64,000 nucleotides of DNA from Ignavibacteriota bacterium (lineage in GTDB: Bacteria; Bacteroidota; Ignavibacteria; Tepidaquicellales; Tepidaquicellaceae): contig JAPLFJ010000008.1 of NCBI GenBank assembly GCA_026390735.1, forward strand, positions 1 through 64,000. The letters run 5' to 3'. The translations under genes were made by a program, and so were the position numbers. Positions 34,654 to 44,731 of this stretch are shown here, piece after piece. Within the stretch, counting starts at the first letter, position 1, and each line of letters opens with the position of its first letter. The notes beneath the pieces were generated by a model, which saw only the letters and a list, made by a program, of their open reading frames with translations, ran no database searches and was not told the DNA's origin.

Positions 34654-35436
34654 AATAAACCTGTATGTTAAGTAGGCGCTGACACCTGACAAACAAACCG
34701 CCAGGAATGTACCTGTATAAAGGTCAGTAGCGAGGTACAGATATCTGACGGCTATTGCAAAAACAGCCACTGTAATCATTCCTGTTACCATCAGCGGTTT
34801 TGTCATCGCTCTTGAAAAATCAATTCCATGTGCTTTGTATGAAATAGTAAGTGTCGCAATAAACATTGCAGGAAAAGCCGCAAACATCCCGCCTATAAGG
34901 GGACCTGCTGTTTTTGCAATCAGCACTGTTAACATTACAACCAGACCGCCAAATAAAGAGCGGAGAACAAGATGATTTTCCTGATGCCCTGTTTTGTCTG
35001 AGGGTACTGATTTTATCAGTAAATGTTTTTCAAGAATCAGATATGCAAAAAACATTACTGCAAAATAAATTATCAGGTTGATCAAAAAATTATCCAGGTT
35101 GAAAAGTACAATTATTCCGGATGAAAGAAACCAGAAACATAAACCCGAAAGAAGTGCGTATGAAAATCCTTTACCGGAGATAAATGCAAAAACAACCAGG
35201 AACAAACCTGCCACAGCAATGGCAACCGGGAAGATGGTAGTAACTGAAGAAGCAATTTCCGGAGACTGTGTAACACCAATAAAGAAGAATGACAACAATG
35301 CAGTAGAAGGAAGTCCACCGATGAATCCTCCTGCTTTACTGCCGAACCTGAGTCCTGCAAAAACTGTAAAATAAATCCAGCCGCTTCCTGTAAGGAATGT
35401 CAGTAACAATTGCAGTAAAAAAATTTTAGTAATCAA
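34636..35436 (-). CDS. Polytopic inner-membrane protein (DUF3147-like)
   Basis: A 266-aa integral membrane protein with about eight hydrophobic helices. It appears to consist of two related halves: GGFIGGLPSTALLSFFFIG in the first and GGMFAAFPAMFIATLTIS in the second, each followed by helices. A short hydrophilic loop (SVPSDKTGHQENH) separates them. This internal repeat is typical of small transporter-like families; I place it tentatively with DUF3147-type proteins. Substrate unknown. It converges with the formyltransferase-fold gene, the two coding ends overlapping by 18 bp. Confidence 0.75.
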   Translation of the reverse strand: MITKIFLLQLLLTFLTGSGWIYFTVFAGLRFGSKAGGFIGGLPSTALLSFFFIGVTQSPEIASSVTTIFPVAIAVAGLFLVVFAFISGKGFSYALLSGLCFWFLSSGIIVLFNLDNFLINLIIYFAVMFFAYLILEKHLLIKSVPSDKTGHQENHLVLRSLFGGLVVMLTVLIAKTAGPLIGGMFAAFPAMFIATLTISYKAHGIDFSRAMTKPLMVTGMITVAVFAIAVRYLYLATDLYTGTFLAVCLSGVSAYLTYRFILPRLI

Positions 35437-35799
35437 TGGGTTTATGTTGATTCTTGTTTTATCATTTTAATTATTTATTATCTGGCGGAGATTGTTTCCT
35501 TCAGTAATTTATATAATTATGATACAAATATATGAAATAAACCGGTTTATTAAAATTCAGAGACTTATAAAAATAAAAACGATAGTGTTTTCTTACTTTA
35601 AGAGCAACATTCCGAATTTCCGAAAACACAGGATTACAAGGAAGGAACCTGGGATATCATGTAGCACCGGAAAATGATGTTTGTCCTTGTATAGAAAATC
35701 TTCAGATTGTTTCCGTTTCTCCGCGGCAGAGCGGAACTAAAGGTTTAATATTCCTTTTTCACTTTATTTTATTGTTTGTTTTTGAAATTTTAAGCTTAT
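35437..35799. other. AT-rich spacer, no recognised element
   Basis: Lies between divergent genes and must hold promoters for both, but I see no convincing promoter, hairpin or repeat. A 61-codon open frame at 35492-35677 has a poor start context and no motif. Confidence 0.4.
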
Positions 35800-38319
35800 A
35801 TGTATAATTCAAGAAGCGGAAAAATATTATTTAATGTAATCGGGGTGGCAACGCTCCTGATTATTATCGGGATTACTCTGTACTATCAGTTTAATAAACT
35901 GACGAGGAAGTCGTTTTATGAAGAGTCGGGAAAGAAAACTGTTGCAGGACTTGTGAAGAATGTTGAGGTTGTTTCCGATGAATTCGGTGTGCCGCATATT
36001 ACTGCGCAGAGCGATGAAGACCTTTTCTTTACGCTTGGGTATTTGCACGCACAGGACAGGCTCTGGCAGATGGATTTGACGCGAAGGGTGGCAGAAGGAA
36101 GACTGGCGGAGATTATGGGTAAGGATGTTCTTGAATACGATAAACTTTTCAGGACGGTTGGAATAGGGAAGTATGCTTATACATTGTACCAGAATGTTTC
36201 TCCGAAGACTAAGTCAATTCTTCAGAACTATGCGAAGGGCGTGAATGCATTTATCAAAGAGAATAACACAAAACTTCCGCTTGAGTTTGATGTGCTGAAC
36301 TATAAACCCGAAGAATGGAAACCTGAGCATTCGCTTATGGTTGTGAGGATGATGGGATGGGAACTGAATATTTCGTGGATGACTGAGTTTATGTTCGGGG
36401 AACTGGTGAGCAGGTTTGGAATGGAAAAGGCAAAAGACTTTTTCCCGAACTACCCTGAAGATGCTCCTTACATAGTGAAACAGGATAAGAATAATACAAA
36501 AGATATTAAACCGAATAAGACTGAAGAGAAGCTCAAAAAGATATCAGAACTTGGAAAAGGGTTTTATGAAGATATGAATAAGTACAGGGACCATTTTGGT
36601 CTGATTGGTACGCACATCGGAAGTAACTCGTGGGCTGTGAACGGAAAGAAGACTGAAGGCGGGAAACCTATACTGGCAAACGACCCGCACCTTGTGCTTC
36701 AGGCACCTTCGCGCTGGTACGAAGTGGTGATGAAGAATGCGGCTGACAATACTATGGCCTGCGGATTCTCAATACCGGGAGCACCCGGAGTAGCGATTGG
36801 CTCGAACGGAACAATCAGCTGGGGGATTACGAATATGATGAATGATGATTCCGATTTTCTTGTGCTGAATATTGACTCCACGAATCACGACCATTATATG
36901 TACAAAAATGTTTCGTATGACATTGACAGTACTGAAGAGTATATCAGAATAAAAGACGTTAAAGATGAAGTGCCGTATACTGTTTTCTCGACTAAGTTAG
37001 GTCCTGTGATTTCAAACCTTGAGAGGACAGGTTTTTCGGGAACAAGTAATTTTAAGACAGGAGAAAAATATCTTCTGACATTTAAGTGGACGGGATTTGA
37101 AGTCAGCGATGAGATAAAGTGTTTTTATGATGTTTATCATTCGAAGAACTGGGAAGACTTCAGGACGTCGCTTCATAATTTCGGACTGCCTGCATCGAAC
37201 TTTACTTATGCCGATATACACGGAAACATAGGGTATCAGGGAGCGGGAAAGATTCCAATCAGGAAAAACGAGAATGATTTTAATGCTTCAATACCGAATA
37301 ACGATGATATAGAGTGGACAGGGTTTGTGAGTTTTGACGAGTTGCCGATGGTTTATAATCCTGATGGTAATTTTATCGCGACTGCAAACAACAAACCGTT
37401 GAAGGATTACAAGCATTATATCTCAAACCTTTACGAGCCGCCATACAGGGCTGCAAGGATTGAGGAAGTGCTGAAAGCCAAGCCGAATATCACTTCACAG
37501 GAGTTTAAACTTCTGCAGAATGATGTAGTGAGTCTGCAGGCGAAGGAGTTTTTTAAGTATGTGCTTGAAGCGTATAAAGATTCAACAAAGATTAAACCCG
37601 ATGAACAGAAGCTAATACAGGCGATTAAGAAATGGGACTATAACCTGAACAGGTTAAGCGGTCTTGCGAGTCTGTTTGCGGAGTTTGAGATACAATTGTA
37701 CATCGAACTTTATAGGTACAAACTTGGCGATAAACTTTTTTACGATTATATATATGTGAACAATGTTCCTGTGAGGAATACTGCGAAGTTATTAAAAGAA
37801 AATAATTCGTGGATAATAGGAGACTATAAAGATTCATTGAAGAGTGATGCGAGGAATATGCTGATAAGAAAAGTGTTTAGTAATGCAGTTGAAAAATGCA
37901 GGCAGAGGTTCAGCAGTCCTGACTTTGAAAAATGGGAATGGGGTGACATTCATCCCGTTGTTATAAGGCATGCGCTTGGAGTAGTGCCGTCGCTGAGTAA
38001 GATTCTGAACATCGGACCTTTCGAAGTGAGCGGAATGGGGACTACGGTTGCTAACACAGAATATTCTTTCAGGAAGTCTATTGAGACTCAGGAGTTTGAA
38101 TGTTTTATCGGAGCTTCCACGAGGTTTATATTCGATTTTAACGAACCAAAATATTATTTCTCGATACTGCCTTCGGGGCAGTCGGGACAGCCGCAGCATA
38201 CAAACTATTCCAACCAGACGAGACTCTGGATGAACGGCGAATACAAGAAGGTTTACCTGAGTTCAGAAGAACTGAAGATTGCGGGTAAGGATGTTAAGGT
38301 ATTAAACCTTTATCCATGA
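35800..38319 (+). CDS. Penicillin acylase family Ntn-hydrolase
   Basis: An 839-aa precursor. An N-terminal membrane anchor or uncleaved signal (~11-29) is followed by an alpha-chain region with EFGVPHITAQSDEDLFFTLG and GYLHAQDRLWQMDLTRR. A spacer comes next, and the catalytic serine S275 in IGS-NSWAVNG becomes the new N-terminus of the beta chain after self-cleavage. KPILANDPHL and the oxyanion-type SNGTISWGITN motif follow. The family hydrolyses amides, such as acyl-homoserine lactones or beta-lactam side chains; the natural substrate is not known. It is expected in the periplasm. The gene overlaps rsmA by 4 bp (ATGA), so the two are translationally coupled. Confidence 0.92.
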   Translation: MYNSRSGKILFNVIGVATLLIIIGITLYYQFNKLTRKSFYEESGKKTVAGLVKNVEVVSDEFGVPHITAQSDEDLFFTLGYLHAQDRLWQMDLTRRVAEGRLAEIMGKDVLEYDKLFRTVGIGKYAYTLYQNVSPKTKSILQNYAKGVNAFIKENNTKLPLEFDVLNYKPEEWKPEHSLMVVRMMGWELNISWMTEFMFGELVSRFGMEKAKDFFPNYPEDAPYIVKQDKNNTKDIKPNKTEEKLKKISELGKGFYEDMNKYRDHFGLIGTHIGSNSWAVNGKKTEGGKPILANDPHLVLQAPSRWYEVVMKNAADNTMACGFSIPGAPGVAIGSNGTISWGITNMMNDDSDFLVLNIDSTNHDHYMYKNVSYDIDSTEEYIRIKDVKDEVPYTVFSTKLGPVISNLERTGFSGTSNFKTGEKYLLTFKWTGFEVSDEIKCFYDVYHSKNWEDFRTSLHNFGLPASNFTYADIHGNIGYQGAGKIPIRKNENDFNASIPNNDDIEWTGFVSFDELPMVYNPDGNFIATANNKPLKDYKHYISNLYEPPYRAARIEEVLKAKPNITSQEFKLLQNDVVSLQAKEFFKYVLEAYKDSTKIKPDEQKLIQAIKKWDYNLNRLSGLASLFAEFEIQLYIELYRYKLGDKLFYDYIYVNNVPVRNTAKLLKENNSWIIGDYKDSLKSDARNMLIRKVFSNAVEKCRQRFSSPDFEKWEWGDIHPVVIRHALGVVPSLSKILNIGPFEVSGMGTTVANTEYSFRKSIETQEFECFIGASTRFIFDFNEPKYYFSILPSGQSGQPQHTNYSNQTRLWMNGEYKKVYLSSEELKIAGKDVKVLNLYP

Positions 38320-39131
38320 TGCTTACAAACCAGTCGAAATATGAGAAGTACAAACCCAAGAAGAGGTTCGGACAGAACTTTCTTGTGGATGATAACATTG
38401 CACGAAAGATTGTGCGGTCGCTTGAAATTGAGGAAGGTGATTTAGTCGTGGAGATAGGTCCCGGACAGGGAGCGCTGACGAAGCATCTGATAAATGAGAC
38501 GAAGAATTTTATTGCGGTGGAGATTGACAGGAACGTTGTGGCAAAACTTACGGGAGAAGGCTATAACGTTGTTTTGAAGAGTTTTCTTGATTTCGATTTT
38601 GAGAGTGATTTATCTTTCAGGAAACCCGGTGAGAAGATAAAAGTGATTGGTAATATTCCTTATAACATTACATCTGATATACTTTTCAAACTGCTCGACA
38701 GCAAAGTGAAGATTGATTCGTGTGTACTGATGATACAGAAGGAAGTTGCGGAAAGACTTGTTGCAGGAATAAGCACGAAACAGTACGGAATACTGGCAGT
38801 GCAGTTTCAGGCACTGGCAGAAGTGAAACTGATGTTAAACGTACCTCCGACGGCATTCTTCCCGAAGCCGGATGTTAACTCGGCAGTTATAAGAATAAAG
38901 TTCGGGAATGGAAAGTATAAGGTTGAAGATATAAGTGTGTTTAAGGAATTTGTGAGGAGTGCTTTCAGTAAGAGAAGGAAGACACTGAAGAATTCGCTGA
39001 AGGATTTTTTTGATAAGTACGGACTTAAGACTGAGGAGTTTGACCTGGATTTTGTGAGAAGAGCTGAGACGCTGACGGTGGGAGAGTTTGTGGGGTTGAG
39101 TAATTTTGTGGCGGGGAAGATTCTTAAGTAG
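38316..39131 (+). CDS. rsmA: 16S rRNA dimethyladenosine transferase RsmA/KsgA
   Basis: A 271-aa S-adenosylmethionine-dependent enzyme that dimethylates two adjacent adenines near the 3' end of 16S rRNA. Visible motifs are KKRFGQNFLVD (start of the fold), VVEIGPGQGALT (SAM-binding glycine loop), the acidic AVEIDRN strand, IGNIPYNI (catalytic NxPY) and the C-terminal SAFSKRRKTLKNSL typical of KsgA. The start overlaps the penicillin acylase stop; a second Met directly follows and could be used. Confidence 0.96.
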   Translation: MMLTNQSKYEKYKPKKRFGQNFLVDDNIARKIVRSLEIEEGDLVVEIGPGQGALTKHLINETKNFIAVEIDRNVVAKLTGEGYNVVLKSFLDFDFESDLSFRKPGEKIKVIGNIPYNITSDILFKLLDSKVKIDSCVLMIQKEVAERLVAGISTKQYGILAVQFQALAEVKLMLNVPPTAFFPKPDVNSAVIRIKFGNGKYKVEDISVFKEFVRSAFSKRRKTLKNSLKDFFDKYGLKTEEFDLDFVRRAETLTVGEFVGLSNFVAGKILK

Positions 39132-39372
39132 GTTCACAGAGACCACAGAGTAGGCACAGAGGGCACAGAGTTTTTTTAGGCAAAGAGAGTAAAGAAATTG
39201 TAATAGTAGAGATTAGCTTCGCTGAACAAAGAACGTTTCCTGCTAAAAAACGCTTCGCGTATCTGCTTCGCGAGTAGGAATGACAGGTGGAGGAGCAGCA
39301 GTAGTGACAGGTGGTAGAGCAGCAGGAATGACAGGCGGGGGAAAAGATTTTAAAGATTATGATTGATAGAAA
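39132..39372. repeat. Repeat-rich spacer
   Basis: CACAGAGAC/CACAGAGxx units (39133-39170), an AGGCAAAGAGAG phrase, a CTTCGCG-containing stretch (39250-39275), and three imperfect TGACAGGTGG...AGCAGCAG units (39281-39340). No gene seen. Confidence 0.6.
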
Positions 39373-42300
39373 ATGATAGACGAGATTAGGAAGATAATAT
39401 TCGATTCGATTTTATTTAAGGATAAAATTAATTTTACTGACGGAGAGCTGAACGTCTCCGGACTGCATGGCTCGCTATTGTCATTTTTTATTGATAAGCT
39501 TCAAACTGCACATTCAAAGAAGATTGTTTACCTGTCTTCCGACGTTGAGAAGATTTATAAGGTTAAGGGCGACCTAGACGTGATTTCCGAACTTGACAAC
39601 GTTTCCGTTTTTTCATCTGATAAAAATACCGAGAGCGAAGAATACACTCGCACACTGAACTTCCTTACGAACAGCGAAGAGTTTATAGTGCTTGTTCATT
39701 CCGATATATTAAGCAAGAAGTTAATCCAGAAGAAAAAGTACAAGGAATCACTGTTGTCATTAAAGAAGAATGACGAGTATTTGTTCGAAGAGTTGATTTC
39801 AAAACTGGAAGACTATCAGTTTGTGAAGAGGGACTTTGTGGATGAAGTGGGTGACTATTCTGTACGCGGCGGGATTATAGATTTGTTCCCCGAACATTAT
39901 GATTCGCCTTTAAGAATTGAGTTTTTTGGCGAGACAATAGAGTCGATAAGGGAATTTGACATTAAGAGTCAGAGATCGCTGAAAGAACTTCAGCAGATTA
40001 CGATAGGAATAAATTTAAGTTTTAAGGAAGAAGAAGAGAACGGACTTGAAGGTGAAGTGAATATTACTGATTACTTCTCCGATGACATTATTGTAATAGT
40101 CGACGAGAAGGAATCGATTGCTGATGAACAATTTCTGAACTGGATAAAGAGTAACAGGCGTGTTTTCATTTCTGCTTTCAAATCAACTGAGGGTAATGTT
40201 CTGGACTTTGGTTCGAAGGTACAGCCTGATTTGAGTTCGAACATCAAATCACTTTTCAAAAACCTCGATGAGTACATCGAGAAAGATTATCAGACTTTTG
40301 TGCTGAGTTCTGATGAACATCAGTCGGACAGGTTAAAGAGTCTTATCTATGATGTAGAAGAAGATTTTCTTATTGAGGAAAAGATAGAGAGTAAAGTTTC
40401 TCACCGAATACAGTTTTACAACGAATCACTTCAGGAAGGGTTTATACTTCCTGCGTGTAAGTTGCTAGTTTATACAGAGCATCAGGTATTCGGGCGTTAC
40501 TTCCGCCAGACGAAGAAGCGCAAGAAGAGATTCCGCGGAATGACGTTTGACGAAGTGAAGGAATTAAAACTTGGTGATTATGTTGTGCACAGGGATTTTG
40601 GTGTGGGAATATATTCGGGTTTGAGGAAAATAAAAGTCGGCAACAACCAGCAGGAGGTTGCAAAACTTTCTTATGCAGGCGGCGATACAATCTTTCTGAA
40701 CCTGAACTACGTTAACCTGATAAATAAATATTCTGCGGGTGAGGGTGTTTCTCCTGCGCTGACAAGGCTTGGCGGCGGTGAGTGGATGAAGATGAAGGAG
40801 AAGGCGAAGAAGAAGGTTAAGGATATTGCCCGTGATCTGATATTGCTTTATGCGAAGAGAAAGTCTGCGATAGGGTTTTCTTATTCACCCGATTCGCACT
40901 GGCAGAGAGAACTTGAAGCTAATTTTATGTACGAGGATACACCTGACCAGTTTTCTGCAACAGAGGACGTGAAGCAGGATATGATGAACGAAAATCCGAT
41001 GGACAGACTTGTTTGCGGAGATGTGGGATTCGGAAAGACGGAAGTGGCAGTGCGTGCAGCGTTCAAGGCAGTGCTTGATAATAAACAGGTTGCAGTGCTT
41101 GTGCCAACTACTATACTTGCAGTTCAGCATTACAATACTTTCAGGGACAGACTGAATTCATTTGCGGTAGATGTTCAGGTTATATCAAGACTGCAGACAA
41201 GAAAAGAGCAGAAAGAAATACTCGAAAAACTTGCTGAAGGAAAAGTGAATATATTAATAGGGACTCACAGGCTGCTTTCAAAGGATATTATTTTTAAAGA
41301 TTTAGGATTACTGGTGATAGATGAAGAACAAAGGTTTGGTGTTAAGGCAAAGGAAAAATTAAGAGCGATACAGCCAAACATTGATACTTTAACTTTAACG
41401 GCTACTCCGATACCGAGGACGCTGAACTTTTCACTGCTTGGTGCAAGGGATTTATCGGTGATTAATACTCCGCCGAAAAACCGCAAACCTATAATAACTG
41501 AAATAGTTCAGTTTAACTGGACTGCAATTTCTGATATAATAAAGAAAGAACTCGACAGGGACGGACAGGTTTACTTTGTGAATGATAAGATTGACAAACT
41601 GTATGAACTTGCCGATAAATTGAAGGAATATATTCCTTATGCAAAGACGGGAATAGGGCACGGACAGATGGATGCAAATGAACTTGAGGATGTGATTGTT
41701 GATTTTATAGAGAAGAAACTGAATGTGCTATTCTGTACAAAGATAATCGAATCAGGGCTGGACATACCGAATGTAAACACGATAATTATTAATAATGCGA
41801 ATATGTACGGGCTGTCGGAATTGTATCAGCTGCGCGGAAGAGTCGGCAGGAGCGACACACAGGCGTATGCATACTTTGTCTCACCGCCTGCGGGAAAGCT
41901 GACGAAGACTGCGATAAGAAGGCTGCAGGCGATTGAAGAATACACTGAACTCGGTTCGGGTTTCAACCTTGCGATGCGGGATATGGAAATACGCGGTGTG
42001 GGGAATCTGCTTGGCAAAGACCAGAGCGGGTTTGTGCATCAGATGGGGTTTGAAATGTTTATTGATATAATCGATGAGGCAGTTTCAGAACTAAAGGAAA
42101 ACGAATTCAAGGAAATTTTCAAGGAAGAGGAATCCCTGAAGAAAATAAGCGAGAAGATAAAGAAAAGGGAAGAGTTTTATCCAACGATAGTTGAGAATGA
42201 TTTGAATGCACTTATACCAGAAGAATACATTGAGAATGATACTGAAAGACTGAACATTTACAAGAGGCTTTATGAAGTGAAGACTAAACCTGAGCTGAAA

Positions 42301-42678
42301 GTTATTGAAGATGAGTTAAGGGACAGGTTTGGCGGGTTCAGTTCCGAAGTGGGGAATCTGCTGAGTGTGATTGAGATAAAAGTGAGGGCTACTGAAATAG
42401 GGCTTGAGAAGATAAACATAAGCGGTAATGAAATGCTGTTGTATTTCCCCGAAGAGAAAGATCACAGAATATTCAAGAGCGATTTCTTTAACAATCTTGT
42501 GCAGAGACTATCGGCAACGAAGACGAGGAAGTATACTTTTGTAAACAATAAGGATAAACTGATAGTGCTTGTGAACCTGGACTCGAAAGATGAGGAAAAA
42601 AGGATAGAGGAGATAAGGAAGATGATGGAAGATTTGTTGTTTGGAGGGAGAGAAGAGCAATTATACAGTTACGTGTGA
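39373..42678 (+). CDS. mfd: Transcription-repair coupling factor Mfd
   Basis: A 1101-aa ATPase that removes RNA polymerase stalled at lesions and recruits UvrA. The N-terminal UvrB-like module (DYSVRGGIIDLFP, RIEFFGETIESIREFD) precedes the polymerase-binding CarD-like domain (KLGDYVVHRDFGVGIYSG). Next are the helicase core with Walker A CGDVGFGKTE (~548-556), VIDEEQRFG, TATPIPRTL and GRVGRS, and the C-terminal TRCF regulatory domain. Length matches the family. Upstream is a repeat-rich spacer; the ATG at 39373 is preceded by GATTGATAGAAA without a strong ribosome-binding site. Confidence 0.97.
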   Translation: MIDEIRKIIFDSILFKDKINFTDGELNVSGLHGSLLSFFIDKLQTAHSKKIVYLSSDVEKIYKVKGDLDVISELDNVSVFSSDKNTESEEYTRTLNFLTNSEEFIVLVHSDILSKKLIQKKKYKESLLSLKKNDEYLFEELISKLEDYQFVKRDFVDEVGDYSVRGGIIDLFPEHYDSPLRIEFFGETIESIREFDIKSQRSLKELQQITIGINLSFKEEEENGLEGEVNITDYFSDDIIVIVDEKESIADEQFLNWIKSNRRVFISAFKSTEGNVLDFGSKVQPDLSSNIKSLFKNLDEYIEKDYQTFVLSSDEHQSDRLKSLIYDVEEDFLIEEKIESKVSHRIQFYNESLQEGFILPACKLLVYTEHQVFGRYFRQTKKRKKRFRGMTFDEVKELKLGDYVVHRDFGVGIYSGLRKIKVGNNQQEVAKLSYAGGDTIFLNLNYVNLINKYSAGEGVSPALTRLGGGEWMKMKEKAKKKVKDIARDLILLYAKRKSAIGFSYSPDSHWQRELEANFMYEDTPDQFSATEDVKQDMMNENPMDRLVCGDVGFGKTEVAVRAAFKAVLDNKQVAVLVPTTILAVQHYNTFRDRLNSFAVDVQVISRLQTRKEQKEILEKLAEGKVNILIGTHRLLSKDIIFKDLGLLVIDEEQRFGVKAKEKLRAIQPNIDTLTLTATPIPRTLNFSLLGARDLSVINTPPKNRKPIITEIVQFNWTAISDIIKKELDRDGQVYFVNDKIDKLYELADKLKEYIPYAKTGIGHGQMDANELEDVIVDFIEKKLNVLFCTKIIESGLDIPNVNTIIINNANMYGLSELYQLRGRVGRSDTQAYAYFVSPPAGKLTKTAIRRLQAIEEYTELGSGFNLAMRDMEIRGVGNLLGKDQSGFVHQMGFEMFIDIIDEAVSELKENEFKEIFKEEESLKKISEKIKKREEFYPTIVENDLNALIPEEYIENDTERLNIYKRLYEVKTKPELKVIEDELRDRFGGFSSEVGNLLSVIEIKVRATEIGLEKINISGNEMLLYFPEEKDHRIFKSDFFNNLVQRLSATKTRKYTFVNNKDKLIVLVNLDSKDEEKRIEEIRKMMEDLLFGGREEQLYSYV

Positions 42679-43046
42679 AAAACTGCGCAAAACGGCAAAG
42701 AAACAGAAAAGAAAATTGGCACACTGATTTACACTGAAAGAGACTGATTTACACTGATTAAAAGATTTTTTAGGGTTAAAGATAAGAAAAGATATTTCTG
42801 GTTTTACCAGCATATGAATTCAGAATGATGAATTATGAATGAAAAGATTAATAACAATATAACACATCAGTAATTACTAAGTCATAGAAATTTTACCACC
42901 AAAACACCAAATCACTAAAAGAGACTTATAACAGTAAAGGACACCAGGTACACAAAGGGATTTTCTTACTACAGGGGTTTTATGATGCTTTATTCTGTTT
43001 CAAAAGTCATTTAAATTTAGCAATTTTATAAAACATAAATTTAGAT
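42679..43046. repeat. Repeat-rich spacer
   Basis: Holds TGATTTACACTGA units (42724-42760), GATTTTTTAGGGTTAAAGA, a TTCTGGTTTTACCAGC hairpin phrase shared with ~18435, GAATGATGAATTATGAAT and ACCACCAAAACACCAAATCAC. No gene or leader element was found. Confidence 0.6.
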
Positions 43047-44654
43047 ATGAAAAAAATATTTATTCTTTTACTGATGATGAGTCTGACATCAGGTTTGTTT
43101 TCCCAATATACTAATATAACTATTAGTACTACTAATTCTCCTGAGGAACCTTCGATATGCATAAATCCGAAAAATCTGAATCAGGTTGTAGCCGGTGCTA
43201 ACATTAGTTCTGCATATTATTCTACAAACAGCGGATTAAACTGGACAAGGTTAAATTTAACGAATTCTTCCTGGGGAGTATGGGGTGACCCTTGTATTAT
43301 TGTTGATACATTAGGAGCATTCTATTTTTTCCATTTAGCAAATACTACTGTCTCGCCAGGGTACTGGATTGACAGAATTGTATGTCAGAAATCTACTAAT
43401 GCCGGTATTAGTTACAACAATCCCGGTTCATATACATATTTTAACCCACCTAATAAACAACAGGATAAAGAATGGGCTGTAGTTGACCCGAGAAATAATA
43501 ATATTTATGTAACCTGGACACAGTTTGATGTTTATGGAACTACAACACAAACAGACAGTTCTAATATATTATTCTCAAAATCAACTGATGGCGGTTTGAC
43601 CTGGGTGGATTTTGGTAATGGTCAGGGAACTGCAAAGAGAATAAATCAACGTGGTGGTGACTGTGAAGATGTTGATAATACGGTTGAAGGTGCAGTTCCG
43701 ACAGTAGGTCCTAACGGTGAAATATATGTAGCCTGGGCAGGTCCGAAAATAAGGAATTCCCAGTTTGGAATATTCTTTGATAAGTCAACTGACGGTGGTA
43801 ATACCTGGCTTGCAAACGATATGTACGTCGCAGACCAGCCCGGAGGGTGGGATTATATGATTGGTGGAATACAAAGAGCAAATGGTTTACCGATAACCTG
43901 CTGTGATATTTCAAACGGACCTTACAGAGGTAATATCTATATTAACTGGACTGACAGTGCGGGTCCTGCCGACCATGACGTAAAAATAGTACGCTCAACT
44001 AACGGCGGATTAAACTGGACTGCTCCTATGAAAGTTAATGAGGATACTTCAAACAGAGAACAGTTTTTCTGCTGGATGACTGTTGACCAGAAAACAGGTT
44101 ATGTATACATATGTTATTATGACAGAAGAAACTACACAGGCACAAGCGTAACAACTGACTTTTATATGTCGAAGTCAACTAACGGCGGACAAACTTTTAC
44201 GAGTGAGAAAATCAGTACTACAGGTTTTGTGCCGACAACAGGTGCTTTTTTTGGTGACTATACAAACATTACTGCGTCAAATGGTGTAGTAAGACCAATA
44301 TGGGCTAGACTCGATGGCACTGCGTTAAGTGTAATGACTGCAATCATCGGAACACCTACAGGAATAACAGAACCGGTAACAACTGCACCGACAGATTATA
44401 AACTTGAACAGAACTTCCCGAATCCTTTTAATCCTTCGACAACTATAATATATTCTGTACCTAAGAATAGTTATGTCACTTTAAAAGTTTATGATATGCT
44501 CGGACGGGAAGTGGCCGATTTGGTAAATGAGAACAAGGAAGCGGGTGTTTATAATTTTGATTTTAACGGTAAGGATTTATCGAGTGGAATATACCTGTAT
44601 AAATTAACGGCAGGTGATTTCACTTCGACAAAGAAAATGATGCTTAATAAATAA
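43047..44654 (+). CDS. T9SS-secreted Asp-box (sialidase-like) propeller protein
   Basis: A 535-aa secreted protein. A signal peptide (~1-19, ending LFSQ) precedes a six-bladed-propeller-like region with several Asp-box turns: SKSTDGGLTWVD, DKSTDGGNTWLA, VRSTNGGLNWTA and SKSTNGGQTFTS. A type A sorting domain (~450-535; NFPNPFNP, ending KKMMLNK) follows. Asp-boxes occur in sialidases and in many non-enzymatic propellers; I do not see the full catalytic set of a sialidase, so enzymatic activity is unproven. Its sorting domain differs clearly from those of the three large cargo genes, and no two-hairpin leader is present. A terminator separates it from the next cargo gene. Confidence 0.88.
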   Translation: MKKIFILLLMMSLTSGLFSQYTNITISTTNSPEEPSICINPKNLNQVVAGANISSAYYSTNSGLNWTRLNLTNSSWGVWGDPCIIVDTLGAFYFFHLANTTVSPGYWIDRIVCQKSTNAGISYNNPGSYTYFNPPNKQQDKEWAVVDPRNNNIYVTWTQFDVYGTTTQTDSSNILFSKSTDGGLTWVDFGNGQGTAKRINQRGGDCEDVDNTVEGAVPTVGPNGEIYVAWAGPKIRNSQFGIFFDKSTDGGNTWLANDMYVADQPGGWDYMIGGIQRANGLPITCCDISNGPYRGNIYINWTDSAGPADHDVKIVRSTNGGLNWTAPMKVNEDTSNREQFFCWMTVDQKTGYVYICYYDRRNYTGTSVTTDFYMSKSTNGGQTFTSEKISTTGFVPTTGAFFGDYTNITASNGVVRPIWARLDGTALSVMTAIIGTPTGITEPVTTAPTDYKLEQNFPNPFNPSTTIIYSVPKNSYVTLKVYDMLGREVADLVNENKEAGVYNFDFNGKDLSSGIYLYKLTAGDFTSTKKMMLNK

Positions 44655-44662
44655 ATTTTCAT

Positions 44663-44690
44663 AAAGGGCGGGTTAGAAACCCGCCTTTTG
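44663..44690 (+). terminator. Intrinsic terminator
   Basis: GGCGGGTT-AGA-AACCCGCC followed by TTTT, 10 bp after the stop of the Asp-box gene. Confidence 0.9.
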
Positions 44691-44731
44691 CGTATATAAC
44701 AGTTTTTCTTTTAAAACTTAACATTATTGCT

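Noticed and set aside
35492-35677. 61-codon plus-strand frame
   Set aside because: No motif, no start signal, basic residues from AT-rich codons.
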